From DATECU01 sp035286745 (GTDB taxonomy: Bacteria > Acidobacteriota > Vicinamibacteria > Fen-336), in contig DATECU010000219.1 of NCBI GenBank assembly GCA_035286745.1, forward strand, positions 1 to 9,674: 9,674 nt of DNA, in the 5' to 3' direction. The position numbers and the translations under genes are program-made. The notes beneath the pieces were generated by a model. That model saw only the letters and a list, made by a program, of their open reading frames with translations, was not told where the DNA came from and ran no database searches. This document shows, piece by piece, positions 1 through 6,383 of the stretch; position 1 is the first letter of the stretch; each line of letters begins with the position of its first letter.

Positions 1-554
1 TGAGCGTGGATGCCTTGCGCCGCCACTACCAGGCGGTGGCGGACGCTTCGCCCATCCCGGTGTGGCTCTACACGGTGCCCGCCTTCACCGGCCTGCCCTG
101 TCCACCCTCCCTGCCCGCCCTGCTGGCCGGCCATCCGCGCCTAACCGGGATGAAGGAGTCGTCCGGCGATTTGGGGTTGATGGGGCGCATCCTGAGCTCG
201 GTCCCATCTTCGTTTCGCGTGGCCTGCGGATCCGCGCCCGTCCTCTACCCGGCACTCTGCCTGGGCGCGGCGGCGGGCATCGTGGCCGTGGCCTGCTGCG
301 CCCCGGGACCGGCGACAGCCCTCTATCGCGCTTTCTGCGCCGGCGACCACGCCCGAGCCCGCACCCTGCAGGCCGCGATCACGCCCCTCGCCACCGCAGT
401 GACCGCCGCCTACGGCGTGGCCGGCCTCAAGGCCGCCATCGATCTGGCCGGGTTCCGAGGTGGGGAGGTGCGCCCCCCCTTGCTGCCGGCCGCGCCGGCG
501 GTTCGAGCCGAACTGGAGCCCCTGTTCAGGGCCGCGCTGGCGGCGGAAGCGTGA
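1..554 (+). CDS. DHDPS/NAL-family class I aldolase, C-terminal part (cut by left edge)
   Basis: This is the C-terminal ~184 residues of a Schiff-base aldolase of the dihydrodipicolinate synthase/N-acetylneuraminate lyase family. Full members have about 290-300 residues, so roughly the first third lies left of the window. The frame is open to base 1, so the GTG at 6 is probably internal. Visible signatures are the YTVP segment (YNVP in typical members) with the catalytic Tyr, and GMKESSGD with the Schiff-base Lys at bases 153-155. A small-residue GSAPVLYPALCLGAAAG strand follows, and the C-terminus runs GLKAAID...GG...RPPLLP. That ending and the GSAP motif resemble 4-hydroxy-2-oxoglutarate aldolase (HOGA1-like) members more than bacterial DapA, but the substrate cannot be assigned from this fragment. 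These enzymes are cytosolic and make or cleave a pyruvate-derived C-C bond. The gene converges on thiD with a 70-base gap, and its upstream neighbours are not visible. Confidence 0.9.
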   Translation, partial: SVDALRRHYQAVADASPIPVWLYTVPAFTGLPCPPSLPALLAGHPRLTGMKESSGDLGLMGRILSSVPSSFRVACGSAPVLYPALCLGAAAGIVAVACCAPGPATALYRAFCAGDHARARTLQAAITPLATAVTAAYGVAGLKAAIDLAGFRGGEVRPPLLPAAPAVRAELEPLFRAALAAEA

Positions 555-577
555 CGCAGCCGTCAGCCATCGGCCTC

Positions 578-605
578 GGCCGGTCGCCTCGCCCCGGGGC
601 CGGCC
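578..605. terminator. weak stem-loop between convergent genes
   Basis: GGCCGG at 578-583 can pair with CCGGCC at 600-605 around a 16-base loop that itself contains the palindrome CCCCGGGG. It lies in the 70-base gap between the aldolase stop (554) and the thiD stop (627-625), where a bidirectional terminator would be expected. There is no T-run on either strand. In such GC-rich DNA this pairing could be chance. Confidence 0.2.
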
Positions 606-624
606 ACCGGTCCACGGAGGGCTA

Positions 625-1416
625 CTAGCGCTGGGCCGTGAGGGGGTGCAGGTGGTCGACCGGACCGTGGCCGTGCCCCACGCTGTAGGAGCGCCTAATG
701 GCTTCGGTGAGATAGGCCTTGGCGCCGCGCACGGCGGCCGGCAGGTCTGCGCCTAGCGCAAGCCGGGCGGCGATGGCGGCCGAGAAGGTGCAGCCGGTGC
801 CGTGGGTGTTGGCGGTGGGTATGCGCTCGGCGGCCAGCTCCTCGAAGGTTCGGCCATCGAAGAACACGTCGACCGCATCCCCCGCCAGATGGCCGCCTTT
901 CACCACCACTGCCCTGGCGCCCAGGCTCAGCAGCGCTCGGGCGGCCTCGCGCATCGCCCCGAGCTCCCGCACCGGCCGGCCCAGCATCGCCTCGGCTTCT
1001 TCCAGGTTGGGGGTGACCAAGAGAGCCAGCGGGAAGAGGTGATCGAGGTAGGCGGCCTCGGCGGCCGGATCCAGCAGTCGATCGCCGCTTTTCGCCACCA
1101 TCACCGGGTCCACCACCAGGTTGGGAAGCCCCAGCCGTTTGACGGCCTCGGCCACCGCCTCGACGATGGCCGCGGTCGCCAGCATGCCGGTCTTGACCGC
1201 CGCCACCCGCATGTCGGAAGCCACCGCCTCCATCTGCGCCACCACCATGGGCGGCGGCAGCGCCAGATAGTCCTTGACCGCCACCGAGTTCTGGGCGGTG
1301 ATGGCGGTGATGGCGGTGGTCCCGTGGACGCCGTGGGCGGCGAAGGTCTTGATGTCGGCCTGGATGCCGGCGCCCCCGCCGGAGTCCGAGCCGGCGATGC
1401 TCATGGCCACCCTCAT
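625..1416 (-). CDS. thiD: Hydroxymethylpyrimidine/phosphomethylpyrimidine kinase ThiD
   Basis: A 263-residue cytosolic ribokinase-fold enzyme of thiamine biosynthesis. It phosphorylates HMP to HMP-P and then to HMP-PP, the pyrimidine donor for ThiE. Length is typical for ThiD. Motifs present: N-terminal SIAGSDSGGGAGIQAD (6-21), TAITAQNS with the pyrimidine-contacting Gln42, VKTGML (74-79), VVDPVMVAKSG (101-111), TPNLEEAE (135-142), VVKGGH (171-176), and the anion-hole/catalytic HGTGCTFSAAIA (205-216) with Cys209. The reading frame continues far upstream, but that extension is Arg/Gly/Pro-rich and is the shadow of the preceding Nudix gene. The ATG at 1416 fits the family start exactly and overlaps the Nudix stop as ATGA, so translation is probably coupled. 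The gene ends with tandem stops (TAGTAG, 627-622). No other thi gene and no recognisable TPP riboswitch is visible nearby, so other thiamine genes are probably elsewhere. Confidence 0.95.
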   Translation of the reverse strand: MRVAMSIAGSDSGGGAGIQADIKTFAAHGVHGTTAITAITAQNSVAVKDYLALPPPMVVAQMEAVASDMRVAAVKTGMLATAAIVEAVAEAVKRLGLPNLVVDPVMVAKSGDRLLDPAAEAAYLDHLFPLALLVTPNLEEAEAMLGRPVRELGAMREAARALLSLGARAVVVKGGHLAGDAVDVFFDGRTFEELAAERIPTANTHGTGCTFSAAIAARLALGADLPAAVRGAKAYLTEAIRRSYSVGHGHGPVDHLHPLTAQR

Positions 1417-2036
1417 CCTCGGGCCCCGACTTCGATGGCGCCGGTCAGGCCCTCGGCAAGGCCCAGCCGCTCGCGAAGTCCCATCAGCATGCGGTAGGTG
1501 AGTCCCCAGATCACCAGCTCCCCCACCCGCAGGCAGGGGAACTCCATGCGCAGGCCCTCGTGGACGTACTCCATGGTGGAGCGCCGCTCCGGGCCCAGGA
1601 GATCGTCCAGGGCAAGCCAGTGGACGCTCTTGACCTCGGAACGAGGCTCCGCGGTAGGGCCCCCCGCCAGGCGGAACACGTAGGGCGCGATGGCCAGGTT
1701 CAGGAGCTGCATCTTGGCCCGGGCCTGCACTTCGTCTAACGCACCCAGACACTCACCGCAAGCCGCCAGGTCCAGGCCCACCTCCTCGGCGGTCTCCCGC
1801 ACGGCGGTGACCTGAAGGCTGGGATCCTCGGGCTCGGCCCGGCCGCCGGGGAAGGCGACCTGGCCCGACCAGGGGTCCCGCGGATCCTCGGCGCGTCGGA
1901 TGAAGAGAAGCTCAAGGCCTTCGCCGACCTCCCGCAGCACCATCGCCACCGCGGCCCGGTGAACCGGCTCGCTGACGCGCCCGTTGGGACGGGCTTCCAG
2001 TGCGCTCTGGACCCGATCCCAAGTGATGCGCCCCAC
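1413..2036 (-). CDS. Nudix hydrolase, CoA diphosphatase (NudL/YeaB) type
   Basis: A 207-residue cytosolic Nudix hydrolase. It carries both marks of the CoA pyrophosphatase subgroup (UPF0035): the upstream LLFIRR...GQVAFPGG block (43-65) and a Nudix box from Gly65 to Leu88 with R80-E81-x-x-E84-E85-x-G87. The first acidic residue of the box is Asp71 instead of Glu, which is common in this subgroup. Family members cleave CoA and acyl-CoA to 3',5'-ADP and (acyl-)4'-phosphopantetheine using Mg2+ or Mn2+. The start is the GTG at 2036, with only a weak GGGG in front of it. An ATG at 2044 is in another frame, where no Nudix sequence follows. The stop overlaps the thiD start by four bases, so the two genes are one transcription unit. 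The role is inferred from motifs. A different diphosphate substrate, even the HMP-PP made by its partner ThiD, cannot be excluded. Confidence 0.88.
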   Translation of the reverse strand: MGRITWDRVQSALEARPNGRVSEPVHRAAVAMVLREVGEGLELLFIRRAEDPRDPWSGQVAFPGGRAEPEDPSLQVTAVRETAEEVGLDLAACGECLGALDEVQARAKMQLLNLAIAPYVFRLAGGPTAEPRSEVKSVHWLALDDLLGPERRSTMEYVHEGLRMEFPCLRVGELVIWGLTYRMLMGLRERLGLAEGLTGAIEVGARG

Positions 2037-2042
2037 CGCCCC

Positions 2043-2050
2043 ATTTTATA
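2043..2050 (-). promoter_or_regulatory. candidate -10 box of the Nudix-thiD operon
   Basis: Read on the minus strand this is TATAAAAT, an AT-only octamer in otherwise very GC-rich DNA. It contains TATAAA, five of six matches to the -10 consensus. It ends 6 bases before the GTG at 2036. If it works as a -10, transcription would start at or next to the start codon, giving a leaderless or nearly leaderless mRNA. I see no convincing -35 hexamer at normal spacing; the best nearby match, TTCACT at 2068-2063, is too close. Confidence 0.35.
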
Positions 2051-2054
2051 CGCG

Positions 2055-2195
2055 GCGCCCGAAGTGAACTCGGTCGCCGCTCTTGAAGCGGGGGGCTCCC
2101 GCCCCCGGAGCCCCCGGACACGAACCGCGGTGCCCGAAGCGAACGTGGCCGCCGCCACGAAACGGGGGGCTCCCGGGCTCCGGACACGAAGCACG
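2055..2195. repeat. imperfect tandem direct repeat, two copies (about 75 and 66 bp)
   Basis: Copy 1 runs about 2055-2129 and copy 2 about 2130-2195. Shared blocks in order are: GCGCCCGAAGTGAAC versus GTGCCCGAAGCGAAC (starting 2055/2130), GTCGCCGC versus GCCGCCGC, CGGGGGGCTCCC (2089/2163) and CCGGACACGAA (2114/2180). The copies differ by substitutions and by an 8-base indel after CTCCC. Copy 1 contains a perfect 9-bp stem, GGGGGCTCC (2091-2099) with GGAGCCCCC (2107-2115), around a 7-base loop. Copy 2 has lost this stem but has another, CGTGGC (2144-2149) with GCCACG (2154-2159), around a 4-base loop. The repeat fills the gap between the two Nudix genes and ends just short of the upstream gene's stop. 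It looks like a GC-rich intergenic repeat family and may end transcription of the Idi-like gene, although no T-run follows. Confidence 0.75.
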
Positions 2196-2198
2196 CCG

Positions 2199-2846
2199 CT
2201 ACGCGTGGCCGTGGTTCCCGGAGGCCACCGCCAGGAGCGCGTGGGCCTGGGTCAGCCAGAGGTAGGCCATGTTGGGCGCCAGCCGGCCCTCGAGCAGCCA
2301 GCGGTCCACCTGAGACGCGTCCACATAACGCAATTCCGCGATCTCGGAGGCCTGAGGTCTGAAGTCCCCCAGCGACACCTCGGTGCGGCCGGCGTAGATC
2401 GCCACGTGGTAGAGCACGTTAAGGGACCCGCCCCCGGGAGCCAGCCTCACATCGCGCAGGTTGGCCGCCCAGGCCACCCGGCGCAGCACCACCTGCTGGC
2501 TCAGATCGGCGTCGCCCAGGGCCACGGTGAAGGCCGCCTCCGAGGCCAGGAGCCGCACCCGCGGGGAGACCGGATCGTCGAACAGCTCCTCGCCGGCCTC
2601 CCGCACCACGGCGGTGTCGAAGTCCTCGCCCGCGCTCACGTGACCGCCCACCGACTTGTCCCAGAGGCCGCCGTTTTCCTTGTCCACGGGCCGGCGCTGC
2701 AACAGGACCTGGCCCCGGCCGGTCACCAGCAGCAGGTTGACCGCGCCCACCGCCCGACCCGAGGCCTTGGCCTCGCTCCGGGGCCACGCGTCGAGGACGG
2801 CCCCCGCGGGGTCGTAGACGTTCAGCAGCTCTTCACGACTTTTCAC
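2199..2846 (-). CDS. Nudix hydrolase, IPP-isomerase-like (YfcD/Idi-like) subfamily
   Basis: A 215-residue soluble Nudix protein. It opens with EELLNVYDPAGAVLD, the usual start of the Idi-like Nudix group, followed by the strand GRGQVLLQRR (43-52) and WDKSVGGHVSAGE. The Nudix box runs from G68 through E74, R82-E83 and E86-E87. The final Gly of the box is replaced (EELFDD). The active-site Cys of true isopentenyl-diphosphate isomerase (in its NTCCGHP motif) is absent: the aligned segment reads SVGGHV. It is therefore more likely a diphosphate hydrolase of unknown substrate than an isomerase. I chose the GTG at 2846. A longer frame to 2972 adds 42 residues of non-family sequence that cross the divergent gene's start. 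No good Shine-Dalgarno precedes the GTG. The gene lies head-to-head with the M28 peptidase and upstream of the repeat. Confidence 0.85.
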   Translation of the reverse strand: MKSREELLNVYDPAGAVLDAWPRSEAKASGRAVGAVNLLLVTGRGQVLLQRRPVDKENGGLWDKSVGGHVSAGEDFDTAVVREAGEELFDDPVSPRVRLLASEAAFTVALGDADLSQQVVLRRVAWAANLRDVRLAPGGGSLNVLYHVAIYAGRTEVSLGDFRPQASEIAELRYVDASQVDRWLLEGRLAPNMAYLWLTQAHALLAVASGNHGHA

Positions 2847-2890
2847 GCGCTCATGGTACCAGCCCGCCTCACGGCCGGCGGTGCCGGCGA

Positions 2891-2896
2891 TAGAAT
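2891..2896 (+). promoter_or_regulatory. possible -10 element in the divergent gap
   Basis: TAGAAT (five of six matches to TATAAT) lies 17 bases before the peptidase ATG, in the 67-base gap between the divergent Nudix and peptidase genes. No clear -35 is visible. The same gap holds GCCGGC-GGT-GCCGGC (2874-2888), a short inverted repeat that could be an operator or chance. The support is weak. Confidence 0.22.
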
Positions 2897-2904
2897 CGGG
2901 TCCC

Positions 2905-2909
2905 GGAGG
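2905..2909 (+). promoter_or_regulatory. Shine-Dalgarno GGAGG deciding the peptidase start
   Basis: GGAGG lies 4 bases before the ATG at 2914 and only 1 base before the GTG at 2911. The spacing favours 2914 over the GTG, and over the GTG at 2881, which lies upstream of the site. Confidence 0.6.
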
Positions 2910-2913
2910 GGTG

Positions 2914-4293
2914 ATGAGGAACCGAGGGCGGCGACGGTTGGCGATGACGGTCGGTGCCGTGGTGCTGGCCACCAGCGTGGGCGCCGAGGACGCGACCTGG
3001 CTCGACCCCTACCGCCAGCCGGCGAGCCGGATTCTGGCGGCGACTCGCGACGACCGCGCCGCCTGGAATCGGCTGGCCGAGTTGACCGACACCTTCGGCC
3101 CCCGCCTTTCCGGGACCCCGCAACTGGAGGCCGCCTACCGCTGGGCGGCGGCCGAGATGAGGGCCGACGGCTTCGACAACGTTCGCCTGGAAAAGGTGAT
3201 GGTTCCCACCTGGGTGAGGGGTCGGGAGAGCGCGGAGATCGTGGAGCCCTTCCCCAGCGTCCTGGCGATGCTCGGTCTTGGCAACAGCGTGGGGACGCCG
3301 CCTGACGGCATTGCCGCCGAGATCTTGGTGGTGAAGAGCGCCGAGGACCTGGAGGCTCGTGCCCCGGCCGCCAAGGGCAAGATCGTGGTCTTCAACGTGC
3401 CCTACACGGGCTACGGAGCTACCGTCCGCTACCGGTCCGCCGGCGCCTCGATGGCCGCCAAGCACGGGGCGGTGGCCATGCTGCTCCGCTCGGTGGGGCT
3501 GCCCGGTCTGCGCACGCCGCACACCGGCTCGCTTCACTACGCGGATGGGGTACCCCGAATCCCGGCCGCCGCGGTAAGCGGAGAGGACGCTGACCGCCTG
3601 CAGCGGATGAGCGACCGCGGTCAGAAGGTACGCGTTAGGCTACTCATGGAGGCTCACTTCCTGCCCGACTCCGAGTCCGCCAACTTGATCGCCGAGCTGC
3701 CGGGCCGAGAGCGGCCGCAGGAGATCGTGCTGATGGGCGGGCATCTGGACTCCTGGGACGTGGGGGTGGGGGCGATCGACGATGGCGGAGGTTGCGTGGC
3801 TGCCTGGGAGGCGCTCCGGGTTCTGAAGAGACTGGGCCTCAGACCCCGGCGCACCATCCGAGTGGTCTTCTGGACCAACGAGGAGAACGGCCTTCGCGGC
3901 GGCCTCGCCTATCGCGACCAGCACCGGGCCGAGCTGGCCGACCACGTGCTGGCCATGGAGTCCGACGGCGGCGTCTTCCGGCCCCGCGGATTCGGCTTCA
4001 GCGGCAACGACAAGGCCAGGGCCGCCGTTGCCCAGATCGCCAGCCTCCTCTCGCCCATCGGCGCCGACCACGTCGGACCCACGGGGGGTGGCGCCGACAT
4101 CGGACCGGCGGTCGCCGAGGGCAACATCCCGGCCATGTCGCTGGATGTCGAGGGGGCCAAGTACTTCCTCTACCACCACACCGCTGCCGACACCCCGGAC
4201 AAGATCGACCCCGAGGAAATCGCTCTGTCCACGGCCAGCCTGGCCGTCATGAGCTACGTAGTGGCCGACATGCCAACGCGTTTGGGTCGCTAG
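2914..4293 (+). CDS. Secreted M28 zinc metallopeptidase, carboxypeptidase Q-like
   Basis: A 459-residue exported peptidase. The N-terminus is a Sec signal: basic RNRGRRR, a hydrophobic core to about residue 22, and likely cleavage after VGA (24). A PA-type insert occupies about 130-245 (KGKIVVFNVPYTGYGATVRYR, then GAVAMLLRS), followed by the M28 catalytic domain. All co-catalytic zinc positions are visible: His277 in GGHLDSWD, bridging Asp289 in GAIDDGGG, catalytic Glu323 and ligand Glu324 in NEENG, Asp351 in ESDGG, and His421 in YHHTAADTPDKID. This set and its spacing match the carboxypeptidase Q/plasma glutamate carboxypeptidase group, which releases amino acids from short peptides and dipeptides. 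The likely role is periplasmic or extracellular peptide scavenging. It stands alone on its strand, divergent from a Nudix gene and convergent with the kinase. The start rests on the GGAGG at 2905 and on the signal peptide. The next Met (base 2944) would remove the basic n-region. Confidence 0.93.
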   Translation: MRNRGRRRLAMTVGAVVLATSVGAEDATWLDPYRQPASRILAATRDDRAAWNRLAELTDTFGPRLSGTPQLEAAYRWAAAEMRADGFDNVRLEKVMVPTWVRGRESAEIVEPFPSVLAMLGLGNSVGTPPDGIAAEILVVKSAEDLEARAPAAKGKIVVFNVPYTGYGATVRYRSAGASMAAKHGAVAMLLRSVGLPGLRTPHTGSLHYADGVPRIPAAAVSGEDADRLQRMSDRGQKVRVRLLMEAHFLPDSESANLIAELPGRERPQEIVLMGGHLDSWDVGVGAIDDGGGCVAAWEALRVLKRLGLRPRRTIRVVFWTNEENGLRGGLAYRDQHRAELADHVLAMESDGGVFRPRGFGFSGNDKARAAVAQIASLLSPIGADHVGPTGGGADIGPAVAEGNIPAMSLDVEGAKYFLYHHTAADTPDKIDPEEIALSTASLAVMSYVVADMPTRLGR

Positions 4294-4296
4294 GCA

Positions 4297-4317
4297 GAGT
4301 ACCGCCGGCCGGCACTC
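4297..4317. terminator. short stem-loop at the convergent peptidase/kinase ends
   Basis: GAGTACCG (4297-4304) pairs with CGGCACTC (4310-4317) with one A-C mismatch around the 5-base loop CCGGC. It spans the 22-base gap between the peptidase stop and the kinase stop. No T-run follows on either strand, so Rho-independent function is doubtful. Confidence 0.28.
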
Positions 4318-6214
4318 AGCTCGGCTGCGCCTGGGGCACCACGCGCCTGACCTGAGCCAGCAGCTCCGACGGGTGGTAGGGCTTTTGCAGAAAGCCCGCG
4401 AGATCCAGGCCGGCGAAGCGGCGAAGCGCCTCTTCTTCGGTGAAGCCCGAGGAGAGCACCACCGGAATGCCGGGGGCGATCTCGCGGAGGAGGGCGTAGG
4501 CCTGGGTTCCACTCAGGGCGGGCATGGAGTAGTCGAGAACCACCATGCCGATGTCGGAGGCCTGATCCTTGAGGACCTCCGCCGCTCCTTGGGCACTCTC
4601 GGCACTCCAGACCGGGATGCCCTCGGCGGTGAGAATGGCCGCCACCGCGTCGCGCACGATGGCCTCGTCATCCACCACCAGAACGCCCCGGCCCGGACGG
4701 CCGCTTCTTCGAGGGCGAGAAGGCGCCGCCGCACCGGCGACCGGGAAGACCAACTCGAAGCGGGTGGCTCCGGCCCGGCTCTCCACCGCGATCCCGCCCT
4801 GGTGCCCGCGCACGATGCCAAGGACCACCGCCAGCCCTAGGCCGCGGCCGGCTACCTTGGTAGTGAAGAAGGGCTCGAACAGATGGGCCTGGACGGCCGG
4901 AGCCATGCCGGGCCCGTCATCTTCGATCTCGAGCGCCACATAGGGGCCGGGGGGCAAGGGTCCGGCCGTATGGCGCCAGAACCACGTGTCGTCGCGGCCG
5001 ATCCTCCGCTGGGAGGTGCGGATCGTCAGCAGGCCCGGGGCCTCTCCGATGGCCTCGGCGGCGTTCAGGGCCAGGTTGGCGAGAGCGTGCTGGACCTGAC
5101 CGGTGTCGACCTGCACCCGCGGCAGCCCCGGTGCCAGCTCCCAGCGCAGGACCAGGGACTTGGGCAGGGCGGCCTCCAGGAGCGAGCGGCTCTCCTCAAC
5201 CACCTGGCTCAGGTCCGACTGGCGGGGGTGAAGGGAGCCGTGGCCGGAGTAGTCGAGCATCTTGCGCGCGATGTCGGCAGCTCGTTCGGCGGCGTCGATG
5301 ACCTTCACCAGGTGCGGCCGGACCGGGCTATCGGGGCTCAACCTGCCGAGACCGAGGGAGGCCTGACCCAGGATGGCGGACAGGATGTTGTTGAAGTCGT
5401 GGGCGATGCCGCCGGCCAGAGCCTCCAAGCTCTCCAGCTTCTGCGCCTGACGAAGAGCCTCCTCGGCGTGCTTGCGTTCGGTGACGTCGCGGGTGATGAC
5501 CAGCACCTTGTCGCTGTCACAGGCCACGACTCGCCCCTCGAACTCCCGCCGCTCGTTCCCCAGGCTGAGCTCGTGCTCGATCCCCTGAGCTTCGCCAGAG
5601 AGCAGAGCCAGGTCCAGGGCCCGCCGCACGCTGCGCAGCAGGGGTGGGGGCAAGACCTGGTGCAGAGCTTGGCCCACCGCAACCTCCGGCGGCACCAGCA
5701 GCAGGCGGGGATCCGGGGCGTGACAGTCGAGGAGAACGCCGTCCCTGCTGAGCATGAAGATGAGGTCGGGAATGGCGGAGAGCAGCGCCCGATTCCTGGC
5801 CTCGCTCTGGCGCAGCCCCTCTTCGGCCCGCTTGCGGCCGGTGACATCCTGGACGGTACCCACCAAACGAGCTATGCGACCGCTGTCTTCCCGCACTGCG
5901 GTCACCCGGTTCAGCACCCAACGCACCGACCCGTCGGCCCGGACCACCCGGTACTCCTCGTTGAGCCGGCCGGTGCCGAGGGCCTCGTCCAGGGCCTTCT
6001 CCACCGCGGCCCGGTCCTCAGGGTGAACGGCATCCAGCAGCGAACGCGGCTTCGCGTAGAGGCTCTCCCGGGACCGGCCGAAGATCTCCTGGTAGGCTCG
6101 GTTGACGTAGAGCAGCTCCGAGAAGTCGGCGCTGGTCTCGAAGACCATTCCGGGCAGGCTCTCCGCGATCTCTCGGAATCGCGCGTCGCCGTCCTTGGGT
6201 GTCGCGTCGCTCAG
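4316..6214 (-). CDS. Soluble PAS-PAS-histidine kinase-receiver hybrid sensor
   Basis: A 632-residue cytosolic hybrid two-component kinase with no transmembrane segment. Order of parts: PAS/PAC 1 (about 10-130, ending VGTVQDVTGRKRAEE), PAS 2 (about 138-250, ending ITRDVTERKHAEE), a HisKA helix with phospho-acceptor His272 in GGIAHDFNNILSAILG, and an HATPase_c domain. The HATPase has an N box with Asn384, G1 DDGPGM from Asp432, an F box FEPFFTTK, and G2 GRGLGLAVV from 456. A C-terminal receiver follows (about 510-628) with acidic Asp515/516, phospho-Asp561 in VVLDYSMP, a Ser-Ser switch near 588 and Lys611 in FLQKP. The first ATG (6148) would cut into PAS 1. The frame stays open to a stop at 6289-6287 with no ATG, GTG or TTG. 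A CTG at 6214 with GGAGG 6 bases upstream gives a natural N-terminus (SDATPKDGDARFREIAESLPG). No response regulator or DNA-binding gene lies nearby, so output and signal are unknown. Confidence 0.92.
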   Translation of the reverse strand: MSDATPKDGDARFREIAESLPGMVFETSADFSELLYVNRAYQEIFGRSRESLYAKPRSLLDAVHPEDRAAVEKALDEALGTGRLNEEYRVVRADGSVRWVLNRVTAVREDSGRIARLVGTVQDVTGRKRAEEGLRQSEARNRALLSAIPDLIFMLSRDGVLLDCHAPDPRLLLVPPEVAVGQALHQVLPPPLLRSVRRALDLALLSGEAQGIEHELSLGNERREFEGRVVACDSDKVLVITRDVTERKHAEEALRQAQKLESLEALAGGIAHDFNNILSAILGQASLGLGRLSPDSPVRPHLVKVIDAAERAADIARKMLDYSGHGSLHPRQSDLSQVVEESRSLLEAALPKSLVLRWELAPGLPRVQVDTGQVQHALANLALNAAEAIGEAPGLLTIRTSQRRIGRDDTWFWRHTAGPLPPGPYVALEIEDDGPGMAPAVQAHLFEPFFTTKVAGRGLGLAVVLGIVRGHQGGIAVESRAGATRFELVFPVAGAAAPSRPRRSGRPGRGVLVVDDEAIVRDAVAAILTAEGIPVWSAESAQGAAEVLKDQASDIGMVVLDYSMPALSGTQAYALLREIAPGIPVVLSSGFTEEEALRRFAGLDLAGFLQKPYHPSELLAQVRRVVPQAQPS

Positions 6215-6220
6215 GGGCGG

Positions 6221-6225
6221 CCTCC
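6221..6225 (-). promoter_or_regulatory. Shine-Dalgarno GGAGG supporting a CTG start
   Basis: On the minus strand GGAGG is followed by 6 bases (CCGCCC) and then the CTG at 6214-6212. This is ideal spacing. It is the only strong ribosome binding site in the open frame upstream of the kinase. Confidence 0.6.
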
Positions 6226-6344
6226 GCTCTCGGTGGGCACACGCAGCAGGGGGCAGTCGCGGGCGCAGGGCGAAGTGGCGCCGGGATCAGCCGCGGCCTT
6301 GCCGGACCGGATCAAGAGCACACCCCAAGAAAACCAGGCCAGTC

Positions 6345-6368
6345 GCCGCGCGCCGAGGCGCCCGCGGC
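6345..6368 (-). terminator. candidate terminator after the CotH-family gene
   Basis: On the minus strand, GCCGCG (6368-6363) pairs with CGCGGC (6350-6345), enclosing a two-base bulge and a short inner CGC/GCG stem with loop CTCG. TTTTCTT (6333-6327) follows, but 11 bases beyond the stem, so this is at best an imperfect Rho-independent terminator for the three-gene operon. The rest of the 169-base gap (6215-6383) shows no clear promoter and no other gene. Confidence 0.33.
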
Positions 6369-6383
6369 CGGCCCCACCGACGG

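Noticed and set aside
1298..1321. Short GGCGGTGAT microrepeat
   Set aside because: It encodes the conserved Ala-Ile-Thr run of ThiD and is explained by the protein sequence.
1417..1752. N-terminal extension of thiD to an upstream start
   Set aside because: The extra residues are Arg/Gly/Pro-rich and unlike ThiD; they are the Nudix gene read in another frame. The ATG at 1416 fits the family.
1410..2060. TPP riboswitch controlling thiD
   Set aside because: thiD starts inside the Nudix stop codon, and the short region before the Nudix gene has no recognisable thi-box.
2055..2195. CRISPR array
   Set aside because: There are only two diverged, directly abutting copies with no spacers and no cas genes.
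1959..3305. 448-residue open frame on the + strand across the Nudix genes and the peptidase start
   Set aside because: It runs through the tandem repeat, antisense to the Idi-like Nudix gene, and into the peptidase in another frame; no motif.
6018..6242. Possible frameshift joining a GTG-started frame at 6242 to the kinase
   Set aside because: The correct PAS frame is continuous to at least 6193 and the CTG with ideal Shine-Dalgarno spacing explains the start without a frameshift; read-level data could still change this.
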